Part shown: positions 20,560-30,171 of the stretch, in pieces
Position numbering within the stretch: the stretch's first letter is position 1
Layout of the letters: each line of letters begins with the position of its first letter
Position numbers and translations under genes: made by a program
Notes under the pieces: model-generated
What the model was told of the DNA's origin: nothing
What the model saw: the letters and a program-made list of their open reading frames with translations, nothing else
Database searches by the model: none
NCBI GenBank assembly: GCA_033297205.1
Contig: MU859216.1
Coordinates: 1 to 64,000, forward strand
Reading direction: 5' to 3'
From: Pseudoneurospora amorphoporcata
Taxonomy: Eukaryota; Ascomycota; Sordariomycetes; Sordariales; Sordariaceae
Length of the DNA: 64,000 bases

Positions 20560-21107
20560 GATCCTTCCTGCCAGCGCGCTTCCAGGAAGAACATCTGCGG
20601 CCGCCGCATGGAGAAATGCTACGTCCTCGTCCACGATGCTCCAGCCCGAGCGTCGGTCGAGTTTCGTGGATGTTGACAGGGTGGATTGCTTTGACGAGTG
20701 GTGGAAAACTGGGGTAGACGTTAAGCACGAAACCTGGAGGGCCCAGATCAAAGAGGGCATTCAATACCTCAAAGAAACCGTATCTGGCCACAATCCGGAG
20801 CTCGGTCCGGGAATCTGCGACCGCGTCAGCTGCTCATGGAATTCAGCCATTATCTGGTGCAACGAGGTATGTCATCATGTCCTTGATTGGGTTACAGGCT
20901 GGACTGACACCTAGGTCTCTTTCCTCTCAGGACCCTATGAACTCAAAGGAGCTCCCTGGGTACAGCACCATTGCCGAGGCCGCTGAGATCATCGTGGATC
21001 GGTGCAACAAGGGCGACCCAAATGACGAAGAGCACAATTATCACATTATGGGCCGTCTCTTTATGAAGGACCATTGGAGTGTCACTATTCATCTTGATAA
21101 GTGCTAA
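20390..21107 (+). CDS. Small secreted six-cysteine protein
   Basis: Three exons, 20390-20437, 20561-20866 and 20931-21107, all phase 0, giving 176 residues. Exon 1 plus the start of exon 2 form a signal peptide (hydrophobic stretch after MLLSNIVVGGVFAILQ, likely cut after the PASA motif). The mature part has six cysteines: VDCFDEWW, the cluster ICDRVSCSWNSAIIWCNE, VDRCNKG, and the final residue Cys after HLDK. The CxxxxC cluster followed by SAIIWCN and a C-terminal GR...WSV...C pattern recalls a widespread but unnamed class of fungal secreted proteins; I cannot name it with confidence. The first intron ends in 30 T followed by AACAG. Likely exported, disulfide-bonded, possibly an effector-like or cell-surface protein (inference). 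Confidence 0.82.
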
Positions 21108-22722
21108 GGCCGCATGCACGGAGCGTTCGACCAGATCCCACACGTCGGGGCGGGCTCAATTCAATCCCAATGTTCCCTCCCACTTACTCCTGACTTCGAC
21201 AAACTGGAACCCAAGGTCGAGCGAGTCACACCATGCAGGCTTACGTTACGGGTCGCAACGAGATTGGCTCGATGACCCAAGGCAACATGTACATTAGTTT
21301 AGGTAGCCAGGCAGAGTCGGACGAGGAGTCAATCGAGTCAATCCGGAGCATCATCCTCATCATCCTCATCAATTCATGGCCCAGTCATCTATCTATTTTC
21401 ATCACTGATCACGAGTCCCCCTAACTCAGTGACGTGTTTCGTGCATCTCTGACAGACAGTAAGACTGGCTGCAAAGAATTGAAGCTCCTGTCTCGGTCGG
21501 TACATGTAGAAGTCTTCCATAGTTCACTAAGATGAATACGACATGTGAAGAAAATGTTGAACTATACGAAGGAGGTAATCACGTAAGACAATTAACGCAG
21601 TAGTCAATATCTTAATTAATCAAAGAACAGAGCAACAAAGGATAAAAAGAACGACCATACAAGTCCGACTTATATACAGGGTAAGGTACGTACCTAGCCA
21701 TGTGTGGATCTAGTCGTATCCACTATACTAATGCCAAGAATGCCAAGACATGTGAATGGCTTCAGCTTCAACAGCTTTAACAAATGCGCACATATCTATC
21801 ACTATACCTAGGCCACATCTTTACCTTATCAACGACCACTCAGTGGAGTTGGGTGTGTCATGCATGGCACGGCTGGACGGGACCAGATTGCTGGAGGACT
21901 GGTCGGCGGTCGTAGAGTCAATTGCAAGACCGTGACACATAGATCGGATGGAACCGAAGGTGCACAGTCTTATCTTATCTAGAGCTTCCGGAATCGGGAA
22001 GGCGGGCGGCGACGACGACTGGCAGATCCGCGATGCCTTCGTTCGCCATCTTCCCTTTCCCTCTTTACACTTAATATTACTTTGATTTGTGCCTCCTAGT
22101 CTTGCAGTCGTACCTCTTGTAGGATCACGCTTTCACAGAGTGCCTCTATTCAGCACGATTCGTGCTAGATTCCAGACTAAAGACTGCATAGACGGGAGCG
22201 TTCGTTCGACCCCCAGTCAGTCAGTCACACCGTCACCAAGTTACCACCCACCCACCCCGTCCCACGAAAAGTACCTTACGTAGAAGCAACATAACTGGAT
22301 TTGACAGCCTAAAACTACCATAGCGAACGAACCCCTTTCCTATCAGATATCCATCCGTCCCTCCAGCCATCATTCCAGCATCAGCACCATAAGAACTCAG
22401 TGCCCGGGTAGTCGCATAAACATAAGCAAGCAAGCAAGCAAGCAAGCAAGCAGGCATCAAGCCATGGATGGCATCAGTAAGGTACGCAAAAACCACAACC
22501 GACCACCCATCCCATACCATAATCCGTACAAAAAAAGCCCAAGTAAGGTAGGTAATCCGAACAAGTAAAACAACAAAAACAAATCCATCAAGCTAGAGTA
22601 AAGCCTCCTGGAACTGAAAAAAACAAAGCAGGTATCATGGGACCATCAATCACCCTTCATCCATCCATCCATCCATCTCTCCCTGACCCATAACACCCGA
22701 CTTCCAGCTCATCCACCTCACC
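21108..22722. other. Intergenic, no gene seen
   Basis: Between the secreted-protein gene and the 3' end of the giant coiled-coil gene. Contains a CAAG run (22424-22451), CATC repeats (22655-22675) and several GGTAAGGTACG motifs. No coding stretch with splice signals was found. Confidence 0.6.
22424..22451. repeat. (CAAG)n microsatellite
   Basis: Seven CAAG units ending in CAGG; same unit as at 14082. Confidence 0.9.
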
Positions 22723-25700
22723 TCACTTCGCCGCTTTCTTCCCACCACCACCACTCTTCTTCGGACTCCCAACAGGTTTCGCCCTAGGAATACCACTGAT
22801 GGCCGAATCCTTCGACATCTTGGACGCTTTAGAAACCCTGCTGCTAGCAACACTCATAACACTCGCACTCGGCCCAACACTCGGCGCAGTCCTGCTCGTG
22901 CCCGTAGTCCCAGTCATGCCCGACGTGCCGCTCATGCCCGAGACGGCACTACCCCTCTCAGTCCACGAGCCGTCTTCACTATCGTCGCCTGTTTCGTAGT
23001 CGGAGTAGTCGTCGTCTTGGTCATGGCTGTACTGGCTTTCTGTCTCGCCGTCTTCGTCATGGCTGCCACGGCTACCGTTTGAGCGAGGAGGAGAGCGGCC
23101 GGAGCGGGAAGACGAGGTGATGACTGTTGTGCCCTGGGAGGAGCGGCGGAGGGTAGCTGTTTCATCCGCTTCAGTCTCTGTGTCATTGTGATCGTCGCCA
23201 CCGCCGTAGCGGGAGGAGGACTCGGTGCGCGCATCATCATCCACATGGACCATATCCTCATCTGACCCAGCAGACCCACGAGAACGAACGTCGACGGGGG
23301 GAGTAGCGGTATCATACCCCTCCTCATCCTCATCATCCGTCTCTTTCAGGGAGGGCTCTTTATCGTCCATGTCCTTGGAAGAGGCCAAATCACCGTACCC
23401 TTTAGCTGTCACTGTCGAACGAGAAGAGGTAGTGACCCAACTGCCATTTCTCTCCCCAGCCTTTGGCCTCGAAGAAGTACCAGTACCGGCATCACCATGA
23501 TGAGCAGCAACAGCCGCCTTAGCAGCCGCGACACCACCACCGCCAGCCCCGTTCCTAACGCTATTGCTGCGCTTGATGCCGCCACCCGATAACCCTCCAC
23601 TAACCATTTGACTGAGGGAGAGAATGCGCCTGTTAGAAGCTGATCCCGTCTTAGGGGCCCCAGCGGCTCTAGTCTTGGCGTTGATAGCAGCCATGTTCAA
23701 TGCAGACGTGGGCTGCCTGGACTCGATTCTGGAAACGACGCTGGGAGCGCGGGTGGACATCTGCGAGGGGACGCGCTTGCGATTCATGCTTTCGCGGCCA
23801 ACGCCCGTGGTGAATCTCTTCCCCTTAGCCATCAGCAACAAACGTGAGTGATCCATGACCCCCTCCAGAATCCTGCGCTCAAGCGTCTCCGCTCTCGTTT
23901 CCATCTCATGAAGCTCCTCCCTTCTTAAGCGGAGGGCAGTATCCAAGCTCGAAAGATCCGCCGTCAGTCTAGACTTTTTGCGCACCAAATCCTCCTGCTC
24001 CGACCTTAACTCGACAAGAACATGTTTAATCCCCGTCTGCTCAGCGCGCAAATCAGCCAGGAACTGCTCCTTGAGTTTATCATGTTCCTTCCTCAAAGCT
24101 TCATTGCGTTCCTTAAGTCGACACTCCTCTTCCATCAGGTTGGCGAGCAAATCCACTTTGAGCTTCTCCTGCTCCTCGCGGAAGATGGCCTTCATCTCCT
24201 CCTGCTCTTCTCTTAAGGAAGCATTGATTTCTTTCAGCCGTCTCTCCTCTTCTTGGAAAGCGGCGAGGAAGGAACTCCTAAGTTCTTTCTGCTCTTGCCG
24301 CAGACCTTCGTTGACTTCTTTCAGTAAGGATTCCTCCTCGCGCAGGTTCTTGAGGAACTTATCCTTGAGAAGTTGCTGTTCTTCCCGTAAAGCGTTGTTG
24401 GATTCTTTCAGACGGGCTTCTTCGTCCTTCAGAACGGCAAGGAAGCTCCGCTTGAGCGACTCGTGCTCGGCTTTGAGGGCGGAATTGAGCTCGACCAGAC
24501 GGTCGCGCTCATCGCGGAGGTTAGACGCGAAGGTCTTCTTCATGGTGTCGTGTTCTTCCTTGAGAGCGACGTTCATCTCCATCAGACGATCCCTTTCCTC
24601 CTCCAGGTTGGCAGTAAACTGCTTCTTGAGAACGTCCTGCTCTTCCTTGAGGGAAGCATTAAGTTTCTTTAGCCTCGTCTCCTCCTCCTTGAGACCAGCC
24701 ATGAACACCGCCTTAGCCTCCTCATGCTCCTTTCTCAGCGACTCATTGAGCGTCTTGAGGCGATGTTCCTCCTCAGCCAAGTTAGCCAGGAAAGTGGACT
24801 TCAACTCCTCCTGCTCCTGCTTGAGCGACTCATTCATCTGCTTTAGACGAGCCTGTTCCTGTTGCAGGTTCTCCAAGAACTGGGACTTGAGCTGATCCTG
24901 CTCCTCGCGCAAAGTGACATTGATGTGCTCCTTGACGCGGGCTTCCTCCTCCTTGAGCTCAGCCAGACGAGCCTCAATTGCTTCCTTCTCAGCCAGCTGG
25001 CGCTCAAGAGCAATGGTGGTCTCCTGCAGAATCTTCTTCTTGTTATCGTCCTCTTCAACAGCACGTTGCGTCTGAGCGGCGATAAAACCAGCAAGCTCAG
25101 AGGAAGTATTCTTGACTTGCTCATGAACTTGCTCAAGGACAGCAAACTTAGCAGTCTGACCAACGAGCTTATCAAGCTTCTCATTGACAGTAGGCATGGC
25201 GTCAAAGACCTTGGTCTGCAGACCCTCCGTTGTCGTCTTGGAGTGTTCAAAGTGCTGACCAACCAGTGCAAGCACCTCTTGCATGTTCTCCGCAACCTTG
25301 GGCTGATGCTCAGCAACGAGAGACTGCAAGCCATCCACCTTTCCAGCCATCTCCTGCACCTGCTCTCGAGTAAGGGTATGCTCAGCCTTGATATCAAGGT
25401 GGTTCTCATCGGCCTTGCCCACCAGCTCATCCACCCTTTCGAAGACCGTCTTGCTCGAAACCTCCATCTTCTCCACGGCCTCGGTGACAGAACCGCTGAG
25501 AGGCTCCAGCACAGCCTTGAGCTCCTCCACTTGAGTCTTGGTCGCAATCACGGCCTCTTTGATCTCACCGCCCTGCGCCTTCTGGAGCTCCTCAATCTTG
25601 GTCTCGATATCGGTCTTCGCCTTGTCGATGGTGGTGCGCCCCTCCTCGAAACCCTCCTTCATGCCACCCCAAAGCTCCATCAGCTCGCCCTGTAATGTCG

Positions 25701-28700
25701 CGTTCTTCTTGACGATCTCGCTCATAGGGGCCAAGACCTTGTGAATGGAATCCACCCCCTTGGCTCCATCAGTGAGTTTCGCTTTGATGACTTCATGGAA
25801 CTCTTCGATGAGGGACTTGACTTCGGACACGCGGTCGGTGATATCTCGGCTTGTCTTGGTGGAAGCCTCAGCCTGAGCTTCAAGTTTCTCGGTCAACGTC
25901 GTGAAGTTGCTGTCCATGTCGGGGTGGCTGGCGGTGGCTGTTGTAGAGTCCTTCGCATCAGTAGCAGCGGGCCTTGACGAAAGGAGCGACTTGACCTCAA
26001 GACAAACAGCCTCAACAGCCTCAAGATCAGTCTTGGTGAGCTTGTCAGAGTCTTCCTTCTCCTCGCGGGTCTTCATTTCGTCAAAGGCGGTGGTCATCTT
26101 GGTGAGCAGCGACTTGAGGGCGGAAACATCCTCCTTCTTGGACATATACTCCACCTGCTTCGACAAATCACCAAGACTGGTCTTCGTCTCCACTAGCAGC
26201 ACCTCCAACTGATCAAAATGATCCTTCCTGGCCTTCTCACCCTGCTCTCGCTGGGCACTGACGAAATCATCCAAACTATCCTTGGTATTCCTGAGAATGG
26301 TCTCAATAGCTTGGACGTCCTCTTTCGTAGCCGGATCGGTGGGTTCACTGGTGGGTAGTAGTTCAGGCTCGGGCTGCTTAGGCGCGGCTCCTGACGATCT
26401 AGCCTTGGTCCACTCATCAATGGACTTGCGCAGTCCTCCAATCGCGGTGTCAACCGAAGTCTGCAGGGAGCGAACGGTTTCTTCAAGAGGCGAGAGGTTG
26501 ATCTTCTGCTGTTGCTGCGCGCGAGCAGAAAGAGAGGCGACGGAATCGATCAACTTTCGTAGCAAAGCTTCAACCTCGCCTAGCTCAGCCTTGGAGGTAG
26601 CAGCTTTGGCACCACCACTCTCCATAGCATCCACCTTCTTGCCCAGCTTATCAACCATAGCATGAAGACTTCTAATCTCCTCAGCATGACCATGACCAAG
26701 CTGCTTAGAAGGTTGATCGCCATTCTTCCTAAAAGGCGTCAGTGCGAACTCGTCATCAAACCCGCCGCCGGCCCTAAGCTCTTCGAGATCAGCTCTGACG
26801 CCCTTCAGGCCCTCCTTGAGCGCATCCAGGATCTCGTCATTAGCCGAGAGGTCACCAGGTTTGTTAGCGAGCTTGTCGATACTCTTCTTCAGATCACCGA
26901 GTCCCTCTTGCAGAGCATCGAGGATTCTCGTCTCCGTTATTCCACCGGCTCCACCGGCTTGCTGAGATTTGGCGGTGTTGCCCATCTCCTTACGAATGGC
27001 ACCGATGGCTTCGAGAATCTCGGCATTGCTGCCGCCGGGCTGCGAAAGTGGGGTGACGGGGACCAAGGTGCCGTTGACAACGTCGCGGAGTGATTCGAGT
27101 TCCTCCCTTAGCAGATCGTTGGTGCTCTGCGAAGCCTTTTTCACCAGCTCCGCCACTTCCTCCCTAAATTTCTCCAACGTTTCAGTCATGTGCGGGATCA
27201 AATCGTCGGAGTTGCCGTCGGTGCGGGCGCGGTCGACGTACGCTTCGATGTCATGCCTGAGTTTCTCGAACCCGTCCATGGTAATATCAGGCGTGGTCCT
27301 CTCGACATCACCACCACCACGGGAGGCGGGCTTGCTGTTTTCCGAGAAGGCGCGGAACTCATCCCTGAGTGAGTCACGGATTTCGTACAGTCGCTCAATG
27401 ATTTCTTCCGTTTCAGGCTTCAAGATGGAAGGGGGCGTGGTGCCATGGCGGACGAGAGCTTTGGAATGTGAAGCGGAGAATTCGGAGAGATCTAGTTCTT
27501 TGAGGCCTTCTCTGACGGCGCGGACGACATCTCCTGAGATATCGAGCGCATCGAATCCTTCGCGAACGGCATCAGCAAGGTCGACACGTGACAGATCGGG
27601 ACGGGGGATGTAGGAAGCAATGTGCTGAGCAAACTCGGGGGTTTGCAGAGCTTTGGCGACGGCGCGGCTGACGTCGCACGGTAGATCCATGGTTTCGAAA
27701 GCTTCCTGGACGGCGTCGATCATGTCTTCGCTTGACGGTCCGGCGGAAGAGAAGTCGAATGTTTCCAAGGCCTTGGTGACGGCGGTTTGCATGTCCTTTG
27801 GCAGGTCCAGGGACCGTACACCATCTTGCACGGCTTCGGCCATGTCATCAGTGAAGTTGACCTTGTTGAGGCTCTCGTCCATGGCATCCACCAGCTCTTG
27901 ACGCTTCAGGGGCTTAGGCAAGTCGCTCAAGCCATCCTTGACTGCACTCAATATGTCGTCTTGCGAAAGCTGGGGGGTGACAGGGAAGTCGAACTCGTCC
28001 AGGCATTCCCTGACAGACTCGAGCACATCGTCCCGGGAGACCGTCTCAAACTTGCTGATCCCCTCGTTGACAGCAGCGAACACCTCTTGTTTGGAAGCCG
28101 TCTCCTTTGGCAGATACATGCCCAACCCCTCCTTCAAACAGTCCAGCACCTCGTGCCTTTCCAATCCAATCTGCTGGATTTCGATCTCAGGCTTGTATTT
28201 GTCGAAGGCATCTTGCACTGCTTGTACGACGTCCTCCCTGCGAAGCTCCTGCACGCGCGGCTTGTTGGCTTGCGAATCTTTGAGGGCAGCACGCATGCTG
28301 TTGTAGATCTCCCTGTAGTCGATCATGGAGTCGATTCGAGGCGCTGCCGCAACCGTCTCTTGGGCCTTCTTGCGGTGCTCGTGCACGATGTTGACCATGT
28401 TTTGGCGCATCTCTTCCAACCCGTCGGAGACAATCTTGTTCATGGCTTCCTTTGTGGAGTCGTCAACGGGCAGGGTCTGGGAAGACTTGGAGGAGACTTC
28501 GTTAAGTCGACGGCCGATCTCTTGACCCATGCCCTGGACTTCGCCGCGCAGTTCCTTGACGAGGGACTTGACATCGCTGGTGAGGCTGCCGCCTTGGGCA
28601 ATGTGGTCCTTGACTGAGCGCAGGGCGGAGAGGATTTCAACGTTCATCGGATCGGTAGCTCGGGAGCCGGGGGTTTGGGCTGGTGAATTTCCGGATTCTT

Positions 28701-30171
28701 CGAGCATTCGACCTACGCGATTTCGGCCGTCTTCGTCTTCGCTGAAGCTCCAGGCGCGGTTGCGACCACCGCCGCTGCCGCCGCCACCTCCTCCACCTTT
28801 CCCTCCTCCGCCAGTAGCCGGTACAAGAGCATGGTGCTGGTTGGCTTTGACGAGGCGGATAATTTCTTCTAGCTTTTCAGCCGTGGAAAAGCCGGAAAGC
28901 TGGCGGGCGAGTTCGTTCAGCCTCGAGAGAAGCGACTCTTGGCCCTCTTTGGTTCCCATGTCACGAAGGATCTTTTCTAGGAGAGCAATGGACGAAGTAT
29001 CTGCTACGAGGGATGGCGTGCTCAATAGCGACTCTCGATCAAGCGACGCGCCAGAGCCATGTGGCGAAGGTATTCGCGGCAGGGAGAAGGGTCGCGGCTT
29101 TAGCGACGTAGGCGACGGTGGACCACCGCCGTACGCTTCCCTTTGCGCAGCCCTCGACTTGGCGTCGGTGATCAACTCTCGCAAACTCCTACGAATATCC
29201 TCATCGCGCTGATTAGTGGCCTCCTTCAAGCTGAGCAAGTCTGTAGCATTATCTCTGCTGCGCCTGCTAAGCGCCGACATTTCTCGTTGCAGGGCCGAAG
29301 CAATGTTGGTGAGGGTGAGGAGCTGATTCGACAAGGCCTCGAGGCCATGGGGGGTCACAGTCGTCTTGGGCAATCCGCTGGAGCCGTTAGTGATGTTAGC
29401 GAGGGGATCCGAGTCCCTGGCCGTCGACGACGTTCCGAGGTGGCTGGCACTGCTCATGTTCTGGAGGGCGAGCATGGTGGCCGACTGAGGAGGCGTGTTC
29501 TCGCCGAGTATGCTCTGATGTGGTCGCCGCATGCTGCTCGTGCTGGTGGTTTGGCGCAGGACGCCGCCGGAGGTCAAACTTGGACCCGTCCGTGGTGAAC
29601 CCATGGTGGGGGCGGGTTTTAGGAGGTCCTCCTTGTCGTCCCTGAACTCGACGATGTTTTCGCGACTCCTCGTGGGGGTGGTCGGCCTTTCGTACTTGCT
29701 CTCGTACCTATCGTGCTTGTTGTTTTCTTGTTTCTCGTACCTGTCAAACTTGGTATCGAGTTTGCTATCAAACTTGAAGTCGTGCTTGAAGTCGTGTTTC
29801 TCTGGTGATCGCGAGGCAGATGTATTGGGGACGTGACCACTTTCCAGCATCAAACTGATATCCTTGACAGTGTTGTTCTGAAGGGAATTCAGACGGCGAT
29901 GTGACGCAGCCGTGGCCGCGTTGCGCAACGGGGGCCTCTCGTTCCTCTCTGGAGAAGGCTCACCGGCGGCGCGCTTGGGCATGTGTGGTACCAGGTTAGC
30001 ACTCTCGCGGGCCTTTTCCTGCAAGGCGGCATGGGCAGACTGGATCGCACTCGAGGTGCCGGCTCTAGAGACACCGGGAGACTGAGGGTTGAGTGGGAGC
30101 GGCGGCGGTGCCCTCTCGGGGTCTGAGCTATCCCACCTGGTTTTCATTAGTTCCTTGAACAAGAGGGACAT
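22723..30171 (-). CDS. Giant coiled-coil protein, 2482 residues
   Basis: One uninterrupted frame from MSLLFKELMKTRWDSSDPER. Residues 1-~280 are disordered, Pro/Ser/Arg-rich, with a tract of charged repeats (KHDFKHDFKFDSKLDTKFDR). Residues ~645-900 hold helical repeats of ~25-35 residues built on AVxEGLxxLDL (for example DAVREGFDALDISGDVVRAV). Residues ~900-1760 are predicted coiled coil with TKEDVQ/LETKTSLGDL-type segments. Residues ~1761-2061 contain ten 29-residue repeats (for example KAVFMAGLKEEETRLKKLNA, then SLKEEQDVL). The last ~350 residues are Ser/Gly/Asp-rich, ending in KKSGGGGKKAAK. Such proteins are often auto-named chromosome-segregation ATPase or kinetoplast-associated protein, but no Walker A/B motif or SMC hinge is visible. 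A structural tether or scaffold is the likeliest role (inference). No introns in 7.4 kb. Confidence 0.88.
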   Translation of the reverse strand: MSLLFKELMKTRWDSSDPERAPPPLPLNPQSPGVSRAGTSSAIQSAHAALQEKARESANLVPHMPKRAAGEPSPERNERPPLRNAATAASHRRLNSLQNNTVKDISLMLESGHVPNTSASRSPEKHDFKHDFKFDSKLDTKFDRYEKQENNKHDRYESKYERPTTPTRSRENIVEFRDDKEDLLKPAPTMGSPRTGPSLTSGGVLRQTTSTSSMRRPHQSILGENTPPQSATMLALQNMSSASHLGTSSTARDSDPLANITNGSSGLPKTTVTPHGLEALSNQLLTLTNIASALQREMSALSRRSRDNATDLLSLKEATNQRDEDIRRSLRELITDAKSRAAQREAYGGGPPSPTSLKPRPFSLPRIPSPHGSGASLDRESLLSTPSLVADTSSIALLEKILRDMGTKEGQESLLSRLNELARQLSGFSTAEKLEEIIRLVKANQHHALVPATGGGGKGGGGGGGSGGGRNRAWSFSEDEDGRNRVGRMLEESGNSPAQTPGSRATDPMNVEILSALRSVKDHIAQGGSLTSDVKSLVKELRGEVQGMGQEIGRRLNEVSSKSSQTLPVDDSTKEAMNKIVSDGLEEMRQNMVNIVHEHRKKAQETVAAAPRIDSMIDYREIYNSMRAALKDSQANKPRVQELRREDVVQAVQDAFDKYKPEIEIQQIGLERHEVLDCLKEGLGMYLPKETASKQEVFAAVNEGISKFETVSRDDVLESVRECLDEFDFPVTPQLSQDDILSAVKDGLSDLPKPLKRQELVDAMDESLNKVNFTDDMAEAVQDGVRSLDLPKDMQTAVTKALETFDFSSAGPSSEDMIDAVQEAFETMDLPCDVSRAVAKALQTPEFAQHIASYIPRPDLSRVDLADAVREGFDALDISGDVVRAVREGLKELDLSEFSASHSKALVRHGTTPPSILKPETEEIIERLYEIRDSLRDEFRAFSENSKPASRGGGDVERTTPDITMDGFEKLRHDIEAYVDRARTDGNSDDLIPHMTETLEKFREEVAELVKKASQSTNDLLREELESLRDVVNGTLVPVTPLSQPGGSNAEILEAIGAIRKEMGNTAKSQQAGGAGGITETRILDALQEGLGDLKKSIDKLANKPGDLSANDEILDALKEGLKGVRADLEELRAGGGFDDEFALTPFRKNGDQPSKQLGHGHAEEIRSLHAMVDKLGKKVDAMESGGAKAATSKAELGEVEALLRKLIDSVASLSARAQQQQKINLSPLEETVRSLQTSVDTAIGGLRKSIDEWTKARSSGAAPKQPEPELLPTSEPTDPATKEDVQAIETILRNTKDSLDDFVSAQREQGEKARKDHFDQLEVLLVETKTSLGDLSKQVEYMSKKEDVSALKSLLTKMTTAFDEMKTREEKEDSDKLTKTDLEAVEAVCLEVKSLLSSRPAATDAKDSTTATASHPDMDSNFTTLTEKLEAQAEASTKTSRDITDRVSEVKSLIEEFHEVIKAKLTDGAKGVDSIHKVLAPMSEIVKKNATLQGELMELWGGMKEGFEEGRTTIDKAKTDIETKIEELQKAQGGEIKEAVIATKTQVEELKAVLEPLSGSVTEAVEKMEVSSKTVFERVDELVGKADENHLDIKAEHTLTREQVQEMAGKVDGLQSLVAEHQPKVAENMQEVLALVGQHFEHSKTTTEGLQTKVFDAMPTVNEKLDKLVGQTAKFAVLEQVHEQVKNTSSELAGFIAAQTQRAVEEDDNKKKILQETTIALERQLAEKEAIEARLAELKEEEARVKEHINVTLREEQDQLKSQFLENLQQEQARLKQMNESLKQEQEELKSTFLANLAEEEHRLKTLNESLRKEHEEAKAVFMAGLKEEETRLKKLNASLKEEQDVLKKQFTANLEEERDRLMEMNVALKEEHDTMKKTFASNLRDERDRLVELNSALKAEHESLKRSFLAVLKDEEARLKESNNALREEQQLLKDKFLKNLREEESLLKEVNEGLRQEQKELRSSFLAAFQEEERRLKEINASLREEQEEMKAIFREEQEKLKVDLLANLMEEECRLKERNEALRKEHDKLKEQFLADLRAEQTGIKHVLVELRSEQEDLVRKKSRLTADLSSLDTALRLRREELHEMETRAETLERRILEGVMDHSRLLLMAKGKRFTTGVGRESMNRKRVPSQMSTRAPSVVSRIESRQPTSALNMAAINAKTRAAGAPKTGSASNRRILSLSQMVSGGLSGGGIKRSNSVRNGAGGGGVAAAKAAVAAHHGDAGTGTSSRPKAGERNGSWVTTSSRSTVTAKGYGDLASSKDMDDKEPSLKETDDEDEEGYDTATPPVDVRSRGSAGSDEDMVHVDDDARTESSSRYGGGDDHNDTETEADETATLRRSSQGTTVITSSSRSGRSPPRSNGSRGSHDEDGETESQYSHDQDDDYSDYETGDDSEDGSWTERGSAVSGMSGTSGMTGTTGTSRTAPSVGPSASVMSVASSRVSKASKMSKDSAISGIPRAKPVGSPKKSGGGGKKAAK

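Noticed and set aside
23978..24895. 305-codon Ser/Arg/Leu-rich frame on + inside the giant coiled-coil gene, and similar frames up to 28617
   Set aside because: Mirror of the Glu/Lys/Leu coiled-coil codons on the minus strand; periodic only because the true gene is periodic.
22723..30171. Naming the giant protein as SMC/chromosome-segregation ATPase or leashin
   Set aside because: No Walker A/B or hinge for SMC; size and N-terminus do not let me identify leashin; only a generic coiled-coil call is supported.
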